Part shown: positions 1 to 7,440 of the stretch, piece after piece | Layout of the letters: every line of letters starts with the position of its first letter | Numbering within the stretch: position 1 is the first letter of the stretch | Assembly (NCBI GenBank): GCA_902551155.1 | Contig: CACDBG010000013.1 | Coordinates: 1-41,068 of the forward strand | Source: an uncultured Verrucomicrobiota bacterium | GTDB lineage: Bacteria; Verrucomicrobiota; Verrucomicrobiia; Limisphaerales; UBA1100 | Length of the DNA stretch: 41,068 bases | Direction of reading: 5' to 3' | Notes under the pieces: model-generated | What the model saw: only the letters and a program-made list of their open reading frames with translations | Told to the model about the DNA's origin: nothing | The model's database searches: none | Translations under genes and position numbers: made by a program

Positions 1-489
1 CGCTACATCGGTTTTTCTGGTTATCCAATGAAGGTTTTTCCATTCATTATTGATCAGATTGATGTTGATGTTGTTCTTTCCTATAACAATTATCACTTGC
101 AGAACACGCGTTTTGCTGGGCTTTTCCCGTACCTTAAGGGAAAAGGTGTGGGGATCATGAATGCCGGCCCATTTTGTGCGCGTTTGCTGACCAATGCAGC
201 ATTACCTGAATGGCATAAGGAGCCACAGGAGGTGCGTGAGGCATGCAAAAAAGCGGCAGAGCTTTGTGAAAGTCGAGGCGTTGATATTGCACAATTAGCT
301 GTTCAGTACTGCGTGGCACATGAGGATATTACGACTACGGTCGCTGGCAGCGCTAACCCTCAGAACGTACGTAATTGGGCTAAGTGGGCTGAAACACCCA
401 TGGATGAGGAACTGCTAGGTGAAGTGCTTACCATTATTGAACCCATCAAGGATATTGGGCATATCGAGGGCTTACCTGAAAATAATTAA
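1..489 (+). CDS. Aldo/keto reductase, 5'-truncated (L-galactose/L-fucose dehydrogenase-like)
   Basis: This is the C-terminal part of an NAD(P)-dependent aldo/keto reductase. The ORF track starts at the ATG at 28, but the frame is open to base 1 (RYIGFSGYP precedes that Met), so the true start lies outside the window. About 162 residues are visible. IGFSGYP, the SYNNYH strand, LLPYLK-like FPYLKGKGVG, and the late AGSANPQNV nucleotide-binding loop fit the last half of the AKR barrel. The overall pattern is closest to bacterial and plant L-galactose or D-threo-aldose dehydrogenases, which oxidise sugars to lactones in the cytoplasm. The neighbouring alcohol dehydrogenase starts 6 bases downstream, so the two are probably co-transcribed in a sugar-oxidation pathway. 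The family is confident; the substrate is inferred. Confidence 0.88.
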   Translation, partial: RYIGFSGYPMKVFPFIIDQIDVDVVLSYNNYHLQNTRFAGLFPYLKGKGVGIMNAGPFCARLLTNAALPEWHKEPQEVREACKKAAELCESRGVDIAQLAVQYCVAHEDITTTVAGSANPQNVRNWAKWAETPMDEELLGEVLTIIEPIKDIGHIEGLPENN

Positions 490-495
490 CTTATA

Positions 496-1521
496 ATGAG
501 AGCAATCAGACTTGAGAAACCGGAACATTTTGCTGCTGTTGAGGTGGATGAACCCGGCTTGCCCGGCGCGGGTGAGGCTCTGGTGGAAGTTCACCGTGTA
601 GGTATATGTGGCACTGATGTGTCTGGTTATTTAGGTAAAATGCCTTTCTTTACCTACCCGGTTATCCCGGGCCATGAACTGGGAGTGCAGGTATTGAAGG
701 TGGGTGAAGGGGTGGATAATGTGAGGGAAGGCGATCGCTGTTCCATCGAGCCTTATATGAATTGTGGCAATTGTTATGCCTGTAAAAAAGGGGCTACAAA
801 TTGCTGTGAATCTTTGGAGGTCATTGGGGTGCATAAGAATGGGGGAATGTGTGAGCGCTTTATCCTGCCGGCCCGAAAGCTGCACCCTTCAGCCAAGTTA
901 ACGATGGAGCAATTGGCTTTGGTGGAGACTCTAGCAATTGGATGTAATTGCATAAACCGATCTGGCACACGGCAAGGAGAAAAAGTTTTGGTCATTGGTG
1001 CTGGCCCAATCGGTATGGCGGCCGTTGAATTTTTGAAGGTTGCTAAAGCTGAAATAACAGTAATGGACATGAATGAAACGCGCCTACAGTTCTGCAAGGA
1101 AAAACTCGGCGTTGATCATACGGTGTTATTTAAGAATGATGGTGCGGAAGTTGATCGACTGCGTGAAGTAAATGGGGGTGATTTGCCTGTCACTGTAATT
1201 GATGCAACCGGAAGCCACATTTCGATGTCCAATGCTTTTCAGTATGCTTCCTTTACGGGGCAGGTTTTGTATGTGGGCATCACTACTCAGGAATTAAGCT
1301 TTAAACATGTGTCCATTCACCGGCCTGAGCTCACTATAAAGGCCAGTCGTAATGCGGTGCCGGCCGACTTTACACGGATTATTTCACTCATTGAAGATGG
1401 GGTGATCAATACAGATCCTTGGCTATCTCATCAGGCCAGTTATGATGATTTCATTGGTGAGTTCACTAATTGGCTCAAGCCTGAGACTGGTGTAATCAAG
1501 GCAGTTCTCCACATGAATTAG
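496..1521 (+). CDS. Zinc-dependent medium-chain alcohol/sugar dehydrogenase
   Basis: A cytoplasmic MDR-family dehydrogenase of 341 aa, the usual length. The N-terminal GroES-like domain carries catalytic zinc ligands Cys38 (GICGTD) and His60-Glu61 (GHE). A structural zinc site of four cysteines lies near residues 90, 93, 96 and 104 (CGNCYAC...CC). The Rossmann domain has VIGAGPIGMAA near residue 170, followed by an acidic strand end (MDMNE), which favours NAD. It belongs to the threonine/sorbitol/L-galactonate-type polyol dehydrogenase branch, and exact substrate cannot be read from sequence. It begins 6 bases after the aldo/keto reductase stop with no obvious ribosome binding site, suggesting translational coupling and a shared sugar-catabolic role. 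Confidence 0.9.
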   Translation: MRAIRLEKPEHFAAVEVDEPGLPGAGEALVEVHRVGICGTDVSGYLGKMPFFTYPVIPGHELGVQVLKVGEGVDNVREGDRCSIEPYMNCGNCYACKKGATNCCESLEVIGVHKNGGMCERFILPARKLHPSAKLTMEQLALVETLAIGCNCINRSGTRQGEKVLVIGAGPIGMAAVEFLKVAKAEITVMDMNETRLQFCKEKLGVDHTVLFKNDGAEVDRLREVNGGDLPVTVIDATGSHISMSNAFQYASFTGQVLYVGITTQELSFKHVSIHRPELTIKASRNAVPADFTRIISLIEDGVINTDPWLSHQASYDDFIGEFTNWLKPETGVIKAVLHMN

Positions 1522-1576
1522 TTACGGATTATTTGAAACTAAACGGACCAAAATAGCGTACCAAAGACCATACATT

Positions 1577-2419
1577 ATGATGAAGTCATCTCTTATTTTA
1601 ATCCTTCTTTTTAACTTCCTGTTTTCAGCTGTTGGTGCTGATGAAAAGGCTAAGTGGGAAAACCCACGGAACTACAAAATTCTTAAGCCCAAAAATTATG
1701 ATCCAAAGAAAAAATATCCCTTAATATTGTCGCTGCACGGGTTTACCTCGAATGGACGTGGGCAATCTGGGTTTTTTCCTCTGGCAGACTTGGCCGAAAA
1801 ATATGGTTTTCTCTATTGTTTTCCAAGTGGATTGGATCGGAGCTGGAATGCTACCAATGCCTGTTGTGATTGGACCAATAAGAATGATGATTCGGCTTAT
1901 CTTAGAAACCTGATTCTTTGGGCTCAAAAAGAATACAGCATCGACAAGAAAAGGGTTTACCTTACGGGCTTATCTAATGGTGGCTTCATGAGTTACCGAA
2001 TGGCGCAGGATCATGCCGATTTGGTTACTGCAATTGCTCCTTTCGCGGGGGTGGGTTATAAAAAATGGCCTAAACAACCCTCAGGGCCAGTCAGTGTTTT
2101 GCATATTCATGGAACCAAAGACAGCACGATAAAATGGAAAGGGGGATGGATTATTAATCGCTCTTATCCGTCTGCAGAGGAAAATTTTGAGAACTGGAGG
2201 AAGTTCAACAAATGCGAAAAAGAAATCGATGTGAGCAAGGAGAAAATAGATTTGGCAAGAAAAGTTTCGGGCAAAGAAACTTCGGTGAAGCGTTTTACCA
2301 ATAAGGATGGTAGTGTGGTTTCGGAGTTATGGCGCGTGGAAAATGGTGGTCACGTTACTCCACCATCTCCAGAAGCCAGAGAGCGTATTGTAAAATGGCT
2401 TCTTGCGCGGTCTAAATAA
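1577..2419 (+). CDS. Secreted PHB-depolymerase/feruloyl-esterase-like alpha/beta hydrolase
   Basis: An exported esterase of 280 aa. A signal peptide occupies about residues 1-20 (hydrophobic core LILILLFNFLF, cleavage after VGA). The alpha/beta-hydrolase fold shows the oxyanion strand LSLHGFTSNG, the nucleophile elbow GLSNGG with Ser133, an acid candidate in HGTKDSTIKW, and the terminal histidine in GGHVTPP. This pattern is that of the PHB depolymerase/LpqC family, which also includes carbohydrate esterases of the CE1 type. The start could be either of the two tandem Met codons. It converges with the downstream sulfatase, with 3 bases between the stop codons. The substrate is probably an ester-decorated extracellular polymer, but this is inferred. 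Confidence 0.88.
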   Translation: MMKSSLILILLFNFLFSAVGADEKAKWENPRNYKILKPKNYDPKKKYPLILSLHGFTSNGRGQSGFFPLADLAEKYGFLYCFPSGLDRSWNATNACCDWTNKNDDSAYLRNLILWAQKEYSIDKKRVYLTGLSNGGFMSYRMAQDHADLVTAIAPFAGVGYKKWPKQPSGPVSVLHIHGTKDSTIKWKGGWIINRSYPSAEENFENWRKFNKCEKEIDVSKEKIDLARKVSGKETSVKRFTNKDGSVVSELWRVENGGHVTPPSPEARERIVKWLLARSK

Positions 2420-2422
2420 TAA

Positions 2423-3760
2423 TTAATTTTTTAGGTTTGCAGACCAATTGTCATATAACTTCTTTAGGCGTTGTGTGGTCTCGGGATGCTCTGAAGCTAA
2501 ATTTTTCATTTCGTTTATGTTCTCCTTTAAGTTGACCAGAAAAAGTTTATCTTTTGGGGTTATGGGAGCTTTCTTGCTGGTGTCTAGTGGGTTGCCGATT
2601 AGCTTCCAGTCACCTTGACGCACTGCCCAGCGCGGGTTGTTTCCCCGTCCAAGCTGCCAATGTAATACATCGTGTGGAGTCTTGGCTTTATCATTTTTGA
2701 TTATACTCACAATGCTTTTTCCATCGATATCTTTATGTAAAAGTTTAACTCCTGTAAGTTGGGCAAGGGTGGGAAGCCAGTCGCAACTGTGGGCTACCTG
2801 ATCTCTTACTGCTCCTTCTGGCAAATTATTGGGCCAACTGATAATTGCAGGGACACGTATCCCTCCTTCAAACATAGAGAATTTAGCTCCACGATAGGGG
2901 CCGGAACTGCCACCGCCAAAATGAGCGCGTTCCTCGTGGCTGTGACCGTGATCACTTTGAAAAACGATGATCGTATCTTCACGTAGTTTCAGGCGATCCA
3001 GTGTAGCGAGGAGGTTGCCGATGGTTTCATCCTGCGTGGAAAGAAACGCTGCGTATAGGTTGCGAGGGTAGGGTAGCTTTGCATAATGCTTCAGCCATTT
3101 GGCGTATCCCTGATATGGATAATGGGGAGTGTTTAGTGCGTAATACATGAAAAACGGCTTGTCCCTGTTTTTCTCGATAAATTTACTGGCTTCATCGGCC
3201 ATCATTTGAGGGAAGTATTTACCGTCTTCAAAAATCTCTTTTCCATTGCGCCAAAGATCATGCCGGTTAGGTCCTTGCCAGTAGAAAAAGTGCGAGTAGT
3301 TATCTATACAGCCACCCATATGACCGAAGGAATGATCGAAACCCTGACCATTGGGCATTGTCTCAGGAGTATAGCCCAAGTGCCATTTGCCAATGTGGGC
3401 AGTGACATATCCGTCAGCCTTGAAAGCTTCTGCAATGGTAACTTCTTCTGGTGCTAAACCTGCTCGTCCCTTGGTTGATCCTGCATTGCCGGGCATTCCT
3501 GCTCTAACAGGATAGCGGCCGGTAAGTAATCCGGCTCGAGATGGTGAGCAGACGGGCGCTGCGGCGTAAAACTGAGTAAAGCGTACACCTTTTTTAGCGA
3601 GTGAATCCATGTGTGGTGTGGTGAGGTCATTTGACCCATAACAATTCAAGTCTACCGATCCTTGGTCATCAGTAAATATGATGATGACATTAGGTCTTTT
3701 TTCAGTGCCAATGCAGGTCAGGATGCCGAGAAAAAAGACCGATAAAAAAGTGATTCGCAT
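2423..3760 (-). CDS. Secreted sulfatase (arylsulfatase A family)
   Basis: A 445-aa exported type I sulfatase. An N-terminal hydrophobic segment (residues 4-18) acts as signal peptide; a Cys at 16 could even make it a lipoprotein, but the lipobox is poor. The metal-binding start NVIIIFTDDQG is followed by the sulfatase signature CSPSRAGLLTGRYP, whose Cys71 would be converted to formylglycine by a maturase not seen in this window. Further conserved elements are GKWHLG and the late FQSDHG, which supply active-site lysine, histidine and metal ligands. The family hydrolyses sulfate esters of glycans or small aromatics outside the cytoplasm. It is transcribed alone, convergent with the esterase gene. 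Confidence 0.93.
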   Translation of the reverse strand: MRITFLSVFFLGILTCIGTEKRPNVIIIFTDDQGSVDLNCYGSNDLTTPHMDSLAKKGVRFTQFYAAAPVCSPSRAGLLTGRYPVRAGMPGNAGSTKGRAGLAPEEVTIAEAFKADGYVTAHIGKWHLGYTPETMPNGQGFDHSFGHMGGCIDNYSHFFYWQGPNRHDLWRNGKEIFEDGKYFPQMMADEASKFIEKNRDKPFFMYYALNTPHYPYQGYAKWLKHYAKLPYPRNLYAAFLSTQDETIGNLLATLDRLKLREDTIIVFQSDHGHSHEERAHFGGGSSGPYRGAKFSMFEGGIRVPAIISWPNNLPEGAVRDQVAHSCDWLPTLAQLTGVKLLHKDIDGKSIVSIIKNDKAKTPHDVLHWQLGRGNNPRWAVRQGDWKLIGNPLDTSKKAPITPKDKLFLVNLKENINEMKNLASEHPETTQRLKKLYDNWSANLKN

Positions 3761-3794
3761 GAGCGGGTTCTAAACTGCAGGGTCATATGAGCAA

Positions 3795-3826
3795 TAAAAA
3801 AAGCGCCCAACCTTTCGGTGGGCGCA
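3795..3826 (-). terminator. Rho-independent terminator of the cysS-tmk-rpsT unit
   Basis: Read on the minus strand, GCGCCCACC and GGTTGGGCGC form a GC-rich hairpin with a GAAA loop and one bulged base, followed by a run of seven T. It lies 17 bases beyond the rpsT stop codon and before the divergent sulfatase start. Stem at 3803-3825, T-tract at 3796-3802. Confidence 0.88.
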
Positions 3827-3841
3827 TAAATAAAATTACTT

Positions 3842-4162
3842 TTAAGCTGCGATTGCTTTTACTGATGCGGAGTAACGGCTTTTCCGGCGGGCCGCAGCGC
3901 GTTTGTGGATTATGCCTACCTTGGCGGCTTTATCCAATGCACTGTGAAGCTCCTTTAGAGTCTGTGTAGCCTTTGCGGTGTCCTTTGCTTCAGTTGCTTT
4001 CCGTAGGGTCCGCCGTAGATTGGTGATGCGATCGCGTGCACGATCATTGTGAGCAGTTTTGCGGGCGGTTTTACGGGTAAGATAGTTGCGTCGCCATTCG
4101 AGCTTTTCCTCTGGTTTGAACTCAGCGACTTTCTTGATGTTAATTTTTACCTTATTTGCCAT
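3842..4162 (-). CDS. rpsT: 30S ribosomal protein S20
   Basis: A small, strongly basic protein that binds 16S rRNA in the 30S body. The C-terminal half has the diagnostic S20 pattern: a helix with LHSALDKAAKVGIIHKRAAARRKSR, matching the family's 'D.aa.kGiihkn.aaR.ksr'. It is 106 aa against about 87 in E. coli; the extra length is an N-terminal stretch (KINIKKVAEFKPEEKLEWRRNY) before the usual basic helix. The ATG at 4162 is the only good start, and no Shine-Dalgarno is evident. It is the last gene of the minus-strand cysS-tmk-rpsT run and is followed by a strong terminator. Confidence 0.92.
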   Translation of the reverse strand: MANKVKINIKKVAEFKPEEKLEWRRNYLTRKTARKTAHNDRARDRITNLRRTLRKATEAKDTAKATQTLKELHSALDKAAKVGIIHKRAAARRKSRYSASVKAIAA

Positions 4163-4211
4163 TTGAAAAAGGGGAGCGGGAGACTACCCGACTGAGTGGA
4201 TGTGTCAACGG

Positions 4212-4838
4212 CTATTCTGACCTATTCAGAGCATTTGAGACAATTTCCCAAATTTTGGTCTCCACGGTATTCATGGAAAGATCAGCATTAATGCTGTGGA
4301 TTCGGTCAGGATACTTTTGGGCCAAGCTCCGGTAACCTCGTTCTACTCGTTCAAAAAATGTACGATCGGCTTGCTCAAAGCGGTCGGTACCCATTCGTCG
4401 GGCTAGGCGTTCTTCACTGGTTTCCAGCGGAATTTGCAGTAAAAGGGTTAAATGAGGGCGGGTATCTCCTACTGCAAAGTCAATGACCCGTTGAACGTCT
4501 TCGGCGGCAAGGCCGCGACCAATTCCTTGATAAACGGTGGTGGAATCGTAAAACCGATCACATAGGATGATTTCTCCGGACTTAAGAGCAGGGCGAATTA
4601 CCTCGCGTACGAGTTGGGCACGGCTTGCATTCATGAGGAGCAGCTCTGTTTCGGCAGTCACACTATCAGGTCCATGTTTGAGGAGTTTACGTATGGGTTC
4701 TCCGCAATCAGTACCCCCTGGTTCACGTAATGTGCGCACTGTATGGCCTTCGGTTTCCAAGCGGGCGGCCAGTTTTTTAATGTGCGTGGATTTGCCGCAG
4801 CCTTCGGTGCCTTCAAATGTGATGAAAAAACCACTCAT
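4212..4838 (-). CDS. tmk: Thymidylate kinase
   Basis: Converts dTMP to dTDP with ATP in the cytoplasm. The P-loop EGTEGCGKST opens the protein, followed by the dTMP-site LREPGGT, the DR-Y/F motif LCDRFYDST, and the LID segment RRMGTDRFE. I chose the ATG at 4838 (MSGFFITFEG, 208 aa), because the 15 extra residues of the track ORF overlap the end of cysS and do not look like Tmk. With this start the gene begins 4 bases after the cysS stop, so translation is probably coupled. No clear ribosome binding site is present. Confidence 0.94.
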   Translation of the reverse strand: MSGFFITFEGTEGCGKSTHIKKLAARLETEGHTVRTLREPGGTDCGEPIRKLLKHGPDSVTAETELLLMNASRAQLVREVIRPALKSGEIILCDRFYDSTTVYQGIGRGLAAEDVQRVIDFAVGDTRPHLTLLLQIPLETSEERLARRMGTDRFEQADRTFFERVERGYRSLAQKYPDRIHSINADLSMNTVETKIWEIVSNALNRSE

Positions 4839-4842
4839 TATT

Positions 4843-6255
4843 TTATAGGCGTTTAAGGCGTGGGCCTTCTGCGGTGTCCTCAATAGTCCAGCCTTTGGAC
4901 GTTAGCTCTTCGCGGATCGCGTCTGCTCGTGAGAAATCCTTGGCTTTTCTGGCTTTAGTGCGTTCTTCCATGAGTTCAATCAGTTCAGCTGGAGCTTCTT
5001 CCTGATCTACGCCTACGCCCAGCACCGTATCAATATGTTCCCAGGCGGCCAACTCGGATGCGGCGGTTTCTGGATCCATTGAATTATCAACAAGTTTTCG
5101 GTTGCAGTCACGCACCCAGTCAAAGACAGCGGCCCAGGCGCTGGAGACATTGAGGTTATCATCAAGTGCAGTAGTAAATTTTTCGACTACTTCAGTAGCT
5201 GGGTTTGCCTGAGTATTGCCGGCTGCTTCGCGTAGTTTGGTTGCACATTCATTAATTCGATTCAGGGCTGTGCGTGCGCCGGCTAGGCCGTCCAGTGTGA
5301 AGTTAAAGGTCTCGCGATAATGAGCACTGATCATGAGTTGTCTGATTTCGCGGCCATTGTAGTCCTGATCCGTGAGATCGCGCAGGGTAAAAAAGTTGCC
5401 TAGGCTTTTGCTCATCTTCTTTCCTTCTACCAAAAGGTGGGCACCGTGGAGCCAATACTTTACGAATGGCTTGCCCTCCTCTTGAAGGTTTGCTCCCTCG
5501 CTTTGGGCGATTTCGTCCTCGTGATGCGGGAAGGCCAGGTCTTCGCCGCCGAGGTGGAGGTCGAAGCTGGTGCCGAGTAGTTTCATGCTCATGGCGCTGC
5601 ACTCGATGTGCCAGCCGGGCCGGCCTTCACCCCACGGGCTGGGCCAGTACACCTCGCCGTCATCAGGCACTCGCGCCTTCCAGAGGGCGAAGTCGGCTAC
5701 GCACTCCTTTTCGTATTCGTCTTCACTCACGCGGTCGCCCTGGCGCATTTCCTCAAAATCAAGCTTCACAAGTTGACCGTATTGGCAGCCACAGCCTTGA
5801 TATTTTTCGATGGAAAAATAGATCGACTGATCCGGTGCTTGATAGGCAATGCCGCGTTCCATGAGACGGCTGATGAGGTCGATCATTTCGGGGATGTAAT
5901 CGGTGGCTTTGGGGATGTGGTGCGGGGCAACACAATTAAGTGTTTTAAGATCCTCAAAAAAGGCGTTCGAATATTTGGTGGTGTATTGCGCGAGGGTGGT
6001 GGATTGCTCACGTACGCGCCGGATAATTTTGTCCTCCACATCGGTGATATTCATCACGTGATTGACCTGATAGCCGCGAAACTCCAAATAACGCCGAACA
6101 AGATCGGCGAAGACAAAGGTGCGGAAATTACCGATGTGAGCAAAGTCATGTACTGTGGGGCCGCAACAATACATTCCCACCTTTTTTCCTGTTGGGTCGA
6201 ATGGGATAAAAGGTTCTACCTTTCGGCTAATTGTATTGTGCAAACTCAGTGCCAT
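4843..6255 (-). CDS. cysS: Cysteinyl-tRNA synthetase
   Basis: Charges tRNA-Cys with cysteine. The 470-aa length is typical. The class I HIGH signature appears as HDFAHIGN near residues 36-43, right after the zinc-site cysteine pair MYCCGPTV. Other zinc ligands are in WHIECSAM and the FPHHEDEIAQSE stretch. The KMSKS loop reads KKMSKSLGNFFTL. The C-terminal helical anticodon-binding part ends in a conserved R-DAIRE(E)L segment (RADAIREELTSKGW). It heads the operon with tmk and rpsT. There is no clear Shine-Dalgarno before the ATG. Confidence 0.96.
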   Translation of the reverse strand: MALSLHNTISRKVEPFIPFDPTGKKVGMYCCGPTVHDFAHIGNFRTFVFADLVRRYLEFRGYQVNHVMNITDVEDKIIRRVREQSTTLAQYTTKYSNAFFEDLKTLNCVAPHHIPKATDYIPEMIDLISRLMERGIAYQAPDQSIYFSIEKYQGCGCQYGQLVKLDFEEMRQGDRVSEDEYEKECVADFALWKARVPDDGEVYWPSPWGEGRPGWHIECSAMSMKLLGTSFDLHLGGEDLAFPHHEDEIAQSEGANLQEEGKPFVKYWLHGAHLLVEGKKMSKSLGNFFTLRDLTDQDYNGREIRQLMISAHYRETFNFTLDGLAGARTALNRINECATKLREAAGNTQANPATEVVEKFTTALDDNLNVSSAWAAVFDWVRDCNRKLVDNSMDPETAASELAAWEHIDTVLGVGVDQEEAPAELIELMEERTKARKAKDFSRADAIREELTSKGWTIEDTAEGPRLKRL

Positions 6256-6300
6256 GCGCAGCGCAACCTAGCGGTAGTGAGGCAAAAGCAAAAGCGAAAT

Positions 6301-6426
6301 TCAACTTGAGGCCGAATCGCTCTCTTTCCCGTCAACCGCGACCTTGATCAACTGATCTAAATCCAACGGCTGCGACCCAGTTTCTTTTTCGAGGGTTTCT
6401 GTTCCCTCTGTTTTTTCGTTATCCAT
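6301..6426 (-). CDS. Possible 41-aa acidic protein upstream of cysS
   Basis: An ORF too short for the supplied track. It starts MDNEKTEGTE and contains LDLDQLIKVAVDGK before a serine-rich end. An AGGG lies 8 bases before the ATG, a better ribosome binding site than cysS has. It ends 45 bases before the cysS start and could be a leader peptide or a small co-transcribed protein. No family is recognised and no membrane or export signal is seen. It may simply be an open frame in the leader. Confidence 0.3.
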   Translation of the reverse strand: MDNEKTEGTETLEKETGSQPLDLDQLIKVAVDGKESDSASS

Positions 6427-6441
6427 GCTTTACCCTAGCAA

Positions 6442-6472
6442 GTAGGTACCCGACACAATCTGATGTGCCTAC
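6442..6472. repeat. Imperfect inverted repeat between divergent genes
   Basis: GTAGGTAC and GTGCCTAC are complementary over 8 bases, allowing one G-T pair, and are separated by 15 bases. The repeat lies between the minus-strand cysS unit and the plus-strand LRR lipoprotein. It could be an operator or an RNA hairpin in the leader of the minus-strand ORF. The function is not known. Confidence 0.25.
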
Positions 6473-6572
6473 ATAAGTAGATGCGGAAACGAACCGTTTA
6501 GCTAGAAGATGTGTTCCAGATTGCCAGGATTGGCCGCATTGTAGCTAGTCAGGCCACTTTGGGAGGCGTAGG

Positions 6573-6962
6573 GTGGCGGGCATGAAGCAGATTCTCTTGA
6601 TGATTGCGGTGGTGGTGGTGGTGGCTGGATGCGGGAAGAAGGACGATGGCAATACAGGTGTGGTAAATCCTAAGAAGCCTTCGCCAGAGGCCGTTTCAGA
6701 GAAGCTCATTACCGACCCCATTGTTGAGAAAGCGATTCGTAGTGAGTTCAGCCTTAACAAACCCACAGGCGAACTCACCATGGCGGATTTGAACAAGGTG
6801 ACGAAGCTTGACTTTGAACGCACCAAAATCACCGACGCGGGTCTCAAGGAACTAGCTAAGATGCAGAAGCTCGCCCACCTTAGCTTGCACTACACCCAAA
6901 TCACCGACGCGGGCGTGCCTGAATTAAAGAAGGCGTTGCCCAAGTGTCAAATCGTCGACTAA
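6573..6962 (+). CDS. Small leucine-rich-repeat lipoprotein
   Basis: A 129-aa predicted lipoprotein. A hydrophobic leader (ILLMIAVVVVVAGC) ends in a good lipobox, VAGC, so the mature protein should be lipid-anchored at the cell envelope. The remainder has a charged linker and then two leucine-rich-repeat-like units, each with the motif ITDAGLKEL or ITDAGVPEL, ending with KCQIVD. This type of short LRR is common in PVC-group bacteria. The track start is a GTG at 6573, which sits 6 bases after a GGGAGG; an in-frame ATG at 6582 is an alternative. The function is unknown; LRRs generally mediate protein binding. Confidence 0.75.
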   Translation: MAGMKQILLMIAVVVVVAGCGKKDDGNTGVVNPKKPSPEAVSEKLITDPIVEKAIRSEFSLNKPTGELTMADLNKVTKLDFERTKITDAGLKELAKMQKLAHLSLHYTQITDAGVPELKKALPKCQIVD

Positions 6963-7134
6963 CTCCCCTTCCGTCTCTTATCGAGTGTGCGGTGAATGTC
7001 TCCAATGGCCTTTTCATTTGATTCTCATCCATAATTTTGTGGAACAGTGAAAAATAATTTAGATAGGACAGCGGATGTCTCACCATCATGAGATGATCGC
7101 TCCAGTGTTTGAGCACGAACCAAGGAGAATAAAA

Positions 7135-7359
7135 ATGTATAACGAACTAAATAAACAAATGGAGCTAAGTTTTAATTCACAGGGTATCATTGGCCGATCG
7201 CAACCACTTCGCCGTCGCCGCAGTCGTTTGCCGCAGGCCGACTGGTGGTTTGACCAGATCCGTAGCATGATTGGTGCTGATGAGGTTCATCCCGTTTCTC
7301 GACCCGTTCAAACCCGTTTCCAGTTTCCTCCTCGTCATAAAGTGTGTAATTCGGCCTGA
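7135..7359 (+). CDS. 74-aa basic 'WWF' protein, unknown function
   Basis: The track ORF begins at 7075, but the ATG at 7135 is preceded by AAGGAG with 7 bases spacing, the best ribosome binding site in the window, so I place the start there. The protein has a polar N-terminus, a very basic patch (RRRRSR) near residues 27-32, then the aromatic helix-like segment ADWWFDQIRSMI, then a proline- and arginine-containing tail. A terminator-like hairpin overlaps its stop codon. I believe similar short 'basic patch plus WWF-x-x-(I/M)R' proteins occur in other Verrucomicrobiota, but this is from memory. The charge suggests nucleic-acid or ribosome binding; this is inference. Confidence 0.6.
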   Translation: MYNELNKQMELSFNSQGIIGRSQPLRRRRSRLPQADWWFDQIRSMIGADEVHPVSRPVQTRFQFPPRHKVCNSA

Positions 7360-7382
7360 AATGGTCGGGTTACACTCTTTTT
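7339..7382 (+). terminator. Terminator-like hairpin overlapping the end of the 74-aa ORF
   Basis: AAAGTGTGTAA pairs with TTACACTCTTT over 10 of 11 positions, with a loop of about 20 bases and a following T-run (CTTTTTG). The left arm lies inside the last codons of the 74-aa gene. It would separate that gene from cimA. Confidence 0.5.
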
Positions 7383-7420
7383 GAGGTTTGCATGGAGAAT
7401 GGATTTCGCGGTAGAACTCG

Positions 7421-7439
7421 CATCCGCTTAGGCGGGATG
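7421..7439 (+). promoter_or_regulatory. Hairpin covering the cimA ribosome binding region
   Basis: CATCCGC can pair with GCGGGATG (one bulged G, TTAG loop). The right arm contains the only purine-rich stretch (GGCGGGATGG) before the cimA ATG at 7441. Such a structure could modulate initiation, but it may be chance. Confidence 0.25.
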
Positions 7440-7440
7440 G

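Noticed and set aside
5466-6309. Plus-strand ORFs of 132, 68 and 233 aa opposite cysS
   Set aside because: cysS is unambiguous on the minus strand; these are shadow frames.
7086-7268. Minus-strand 60-aa ORF opposite the WWF protein
   Set aside because: No ribosome binding site, and the plus-strand frame has a strong one.
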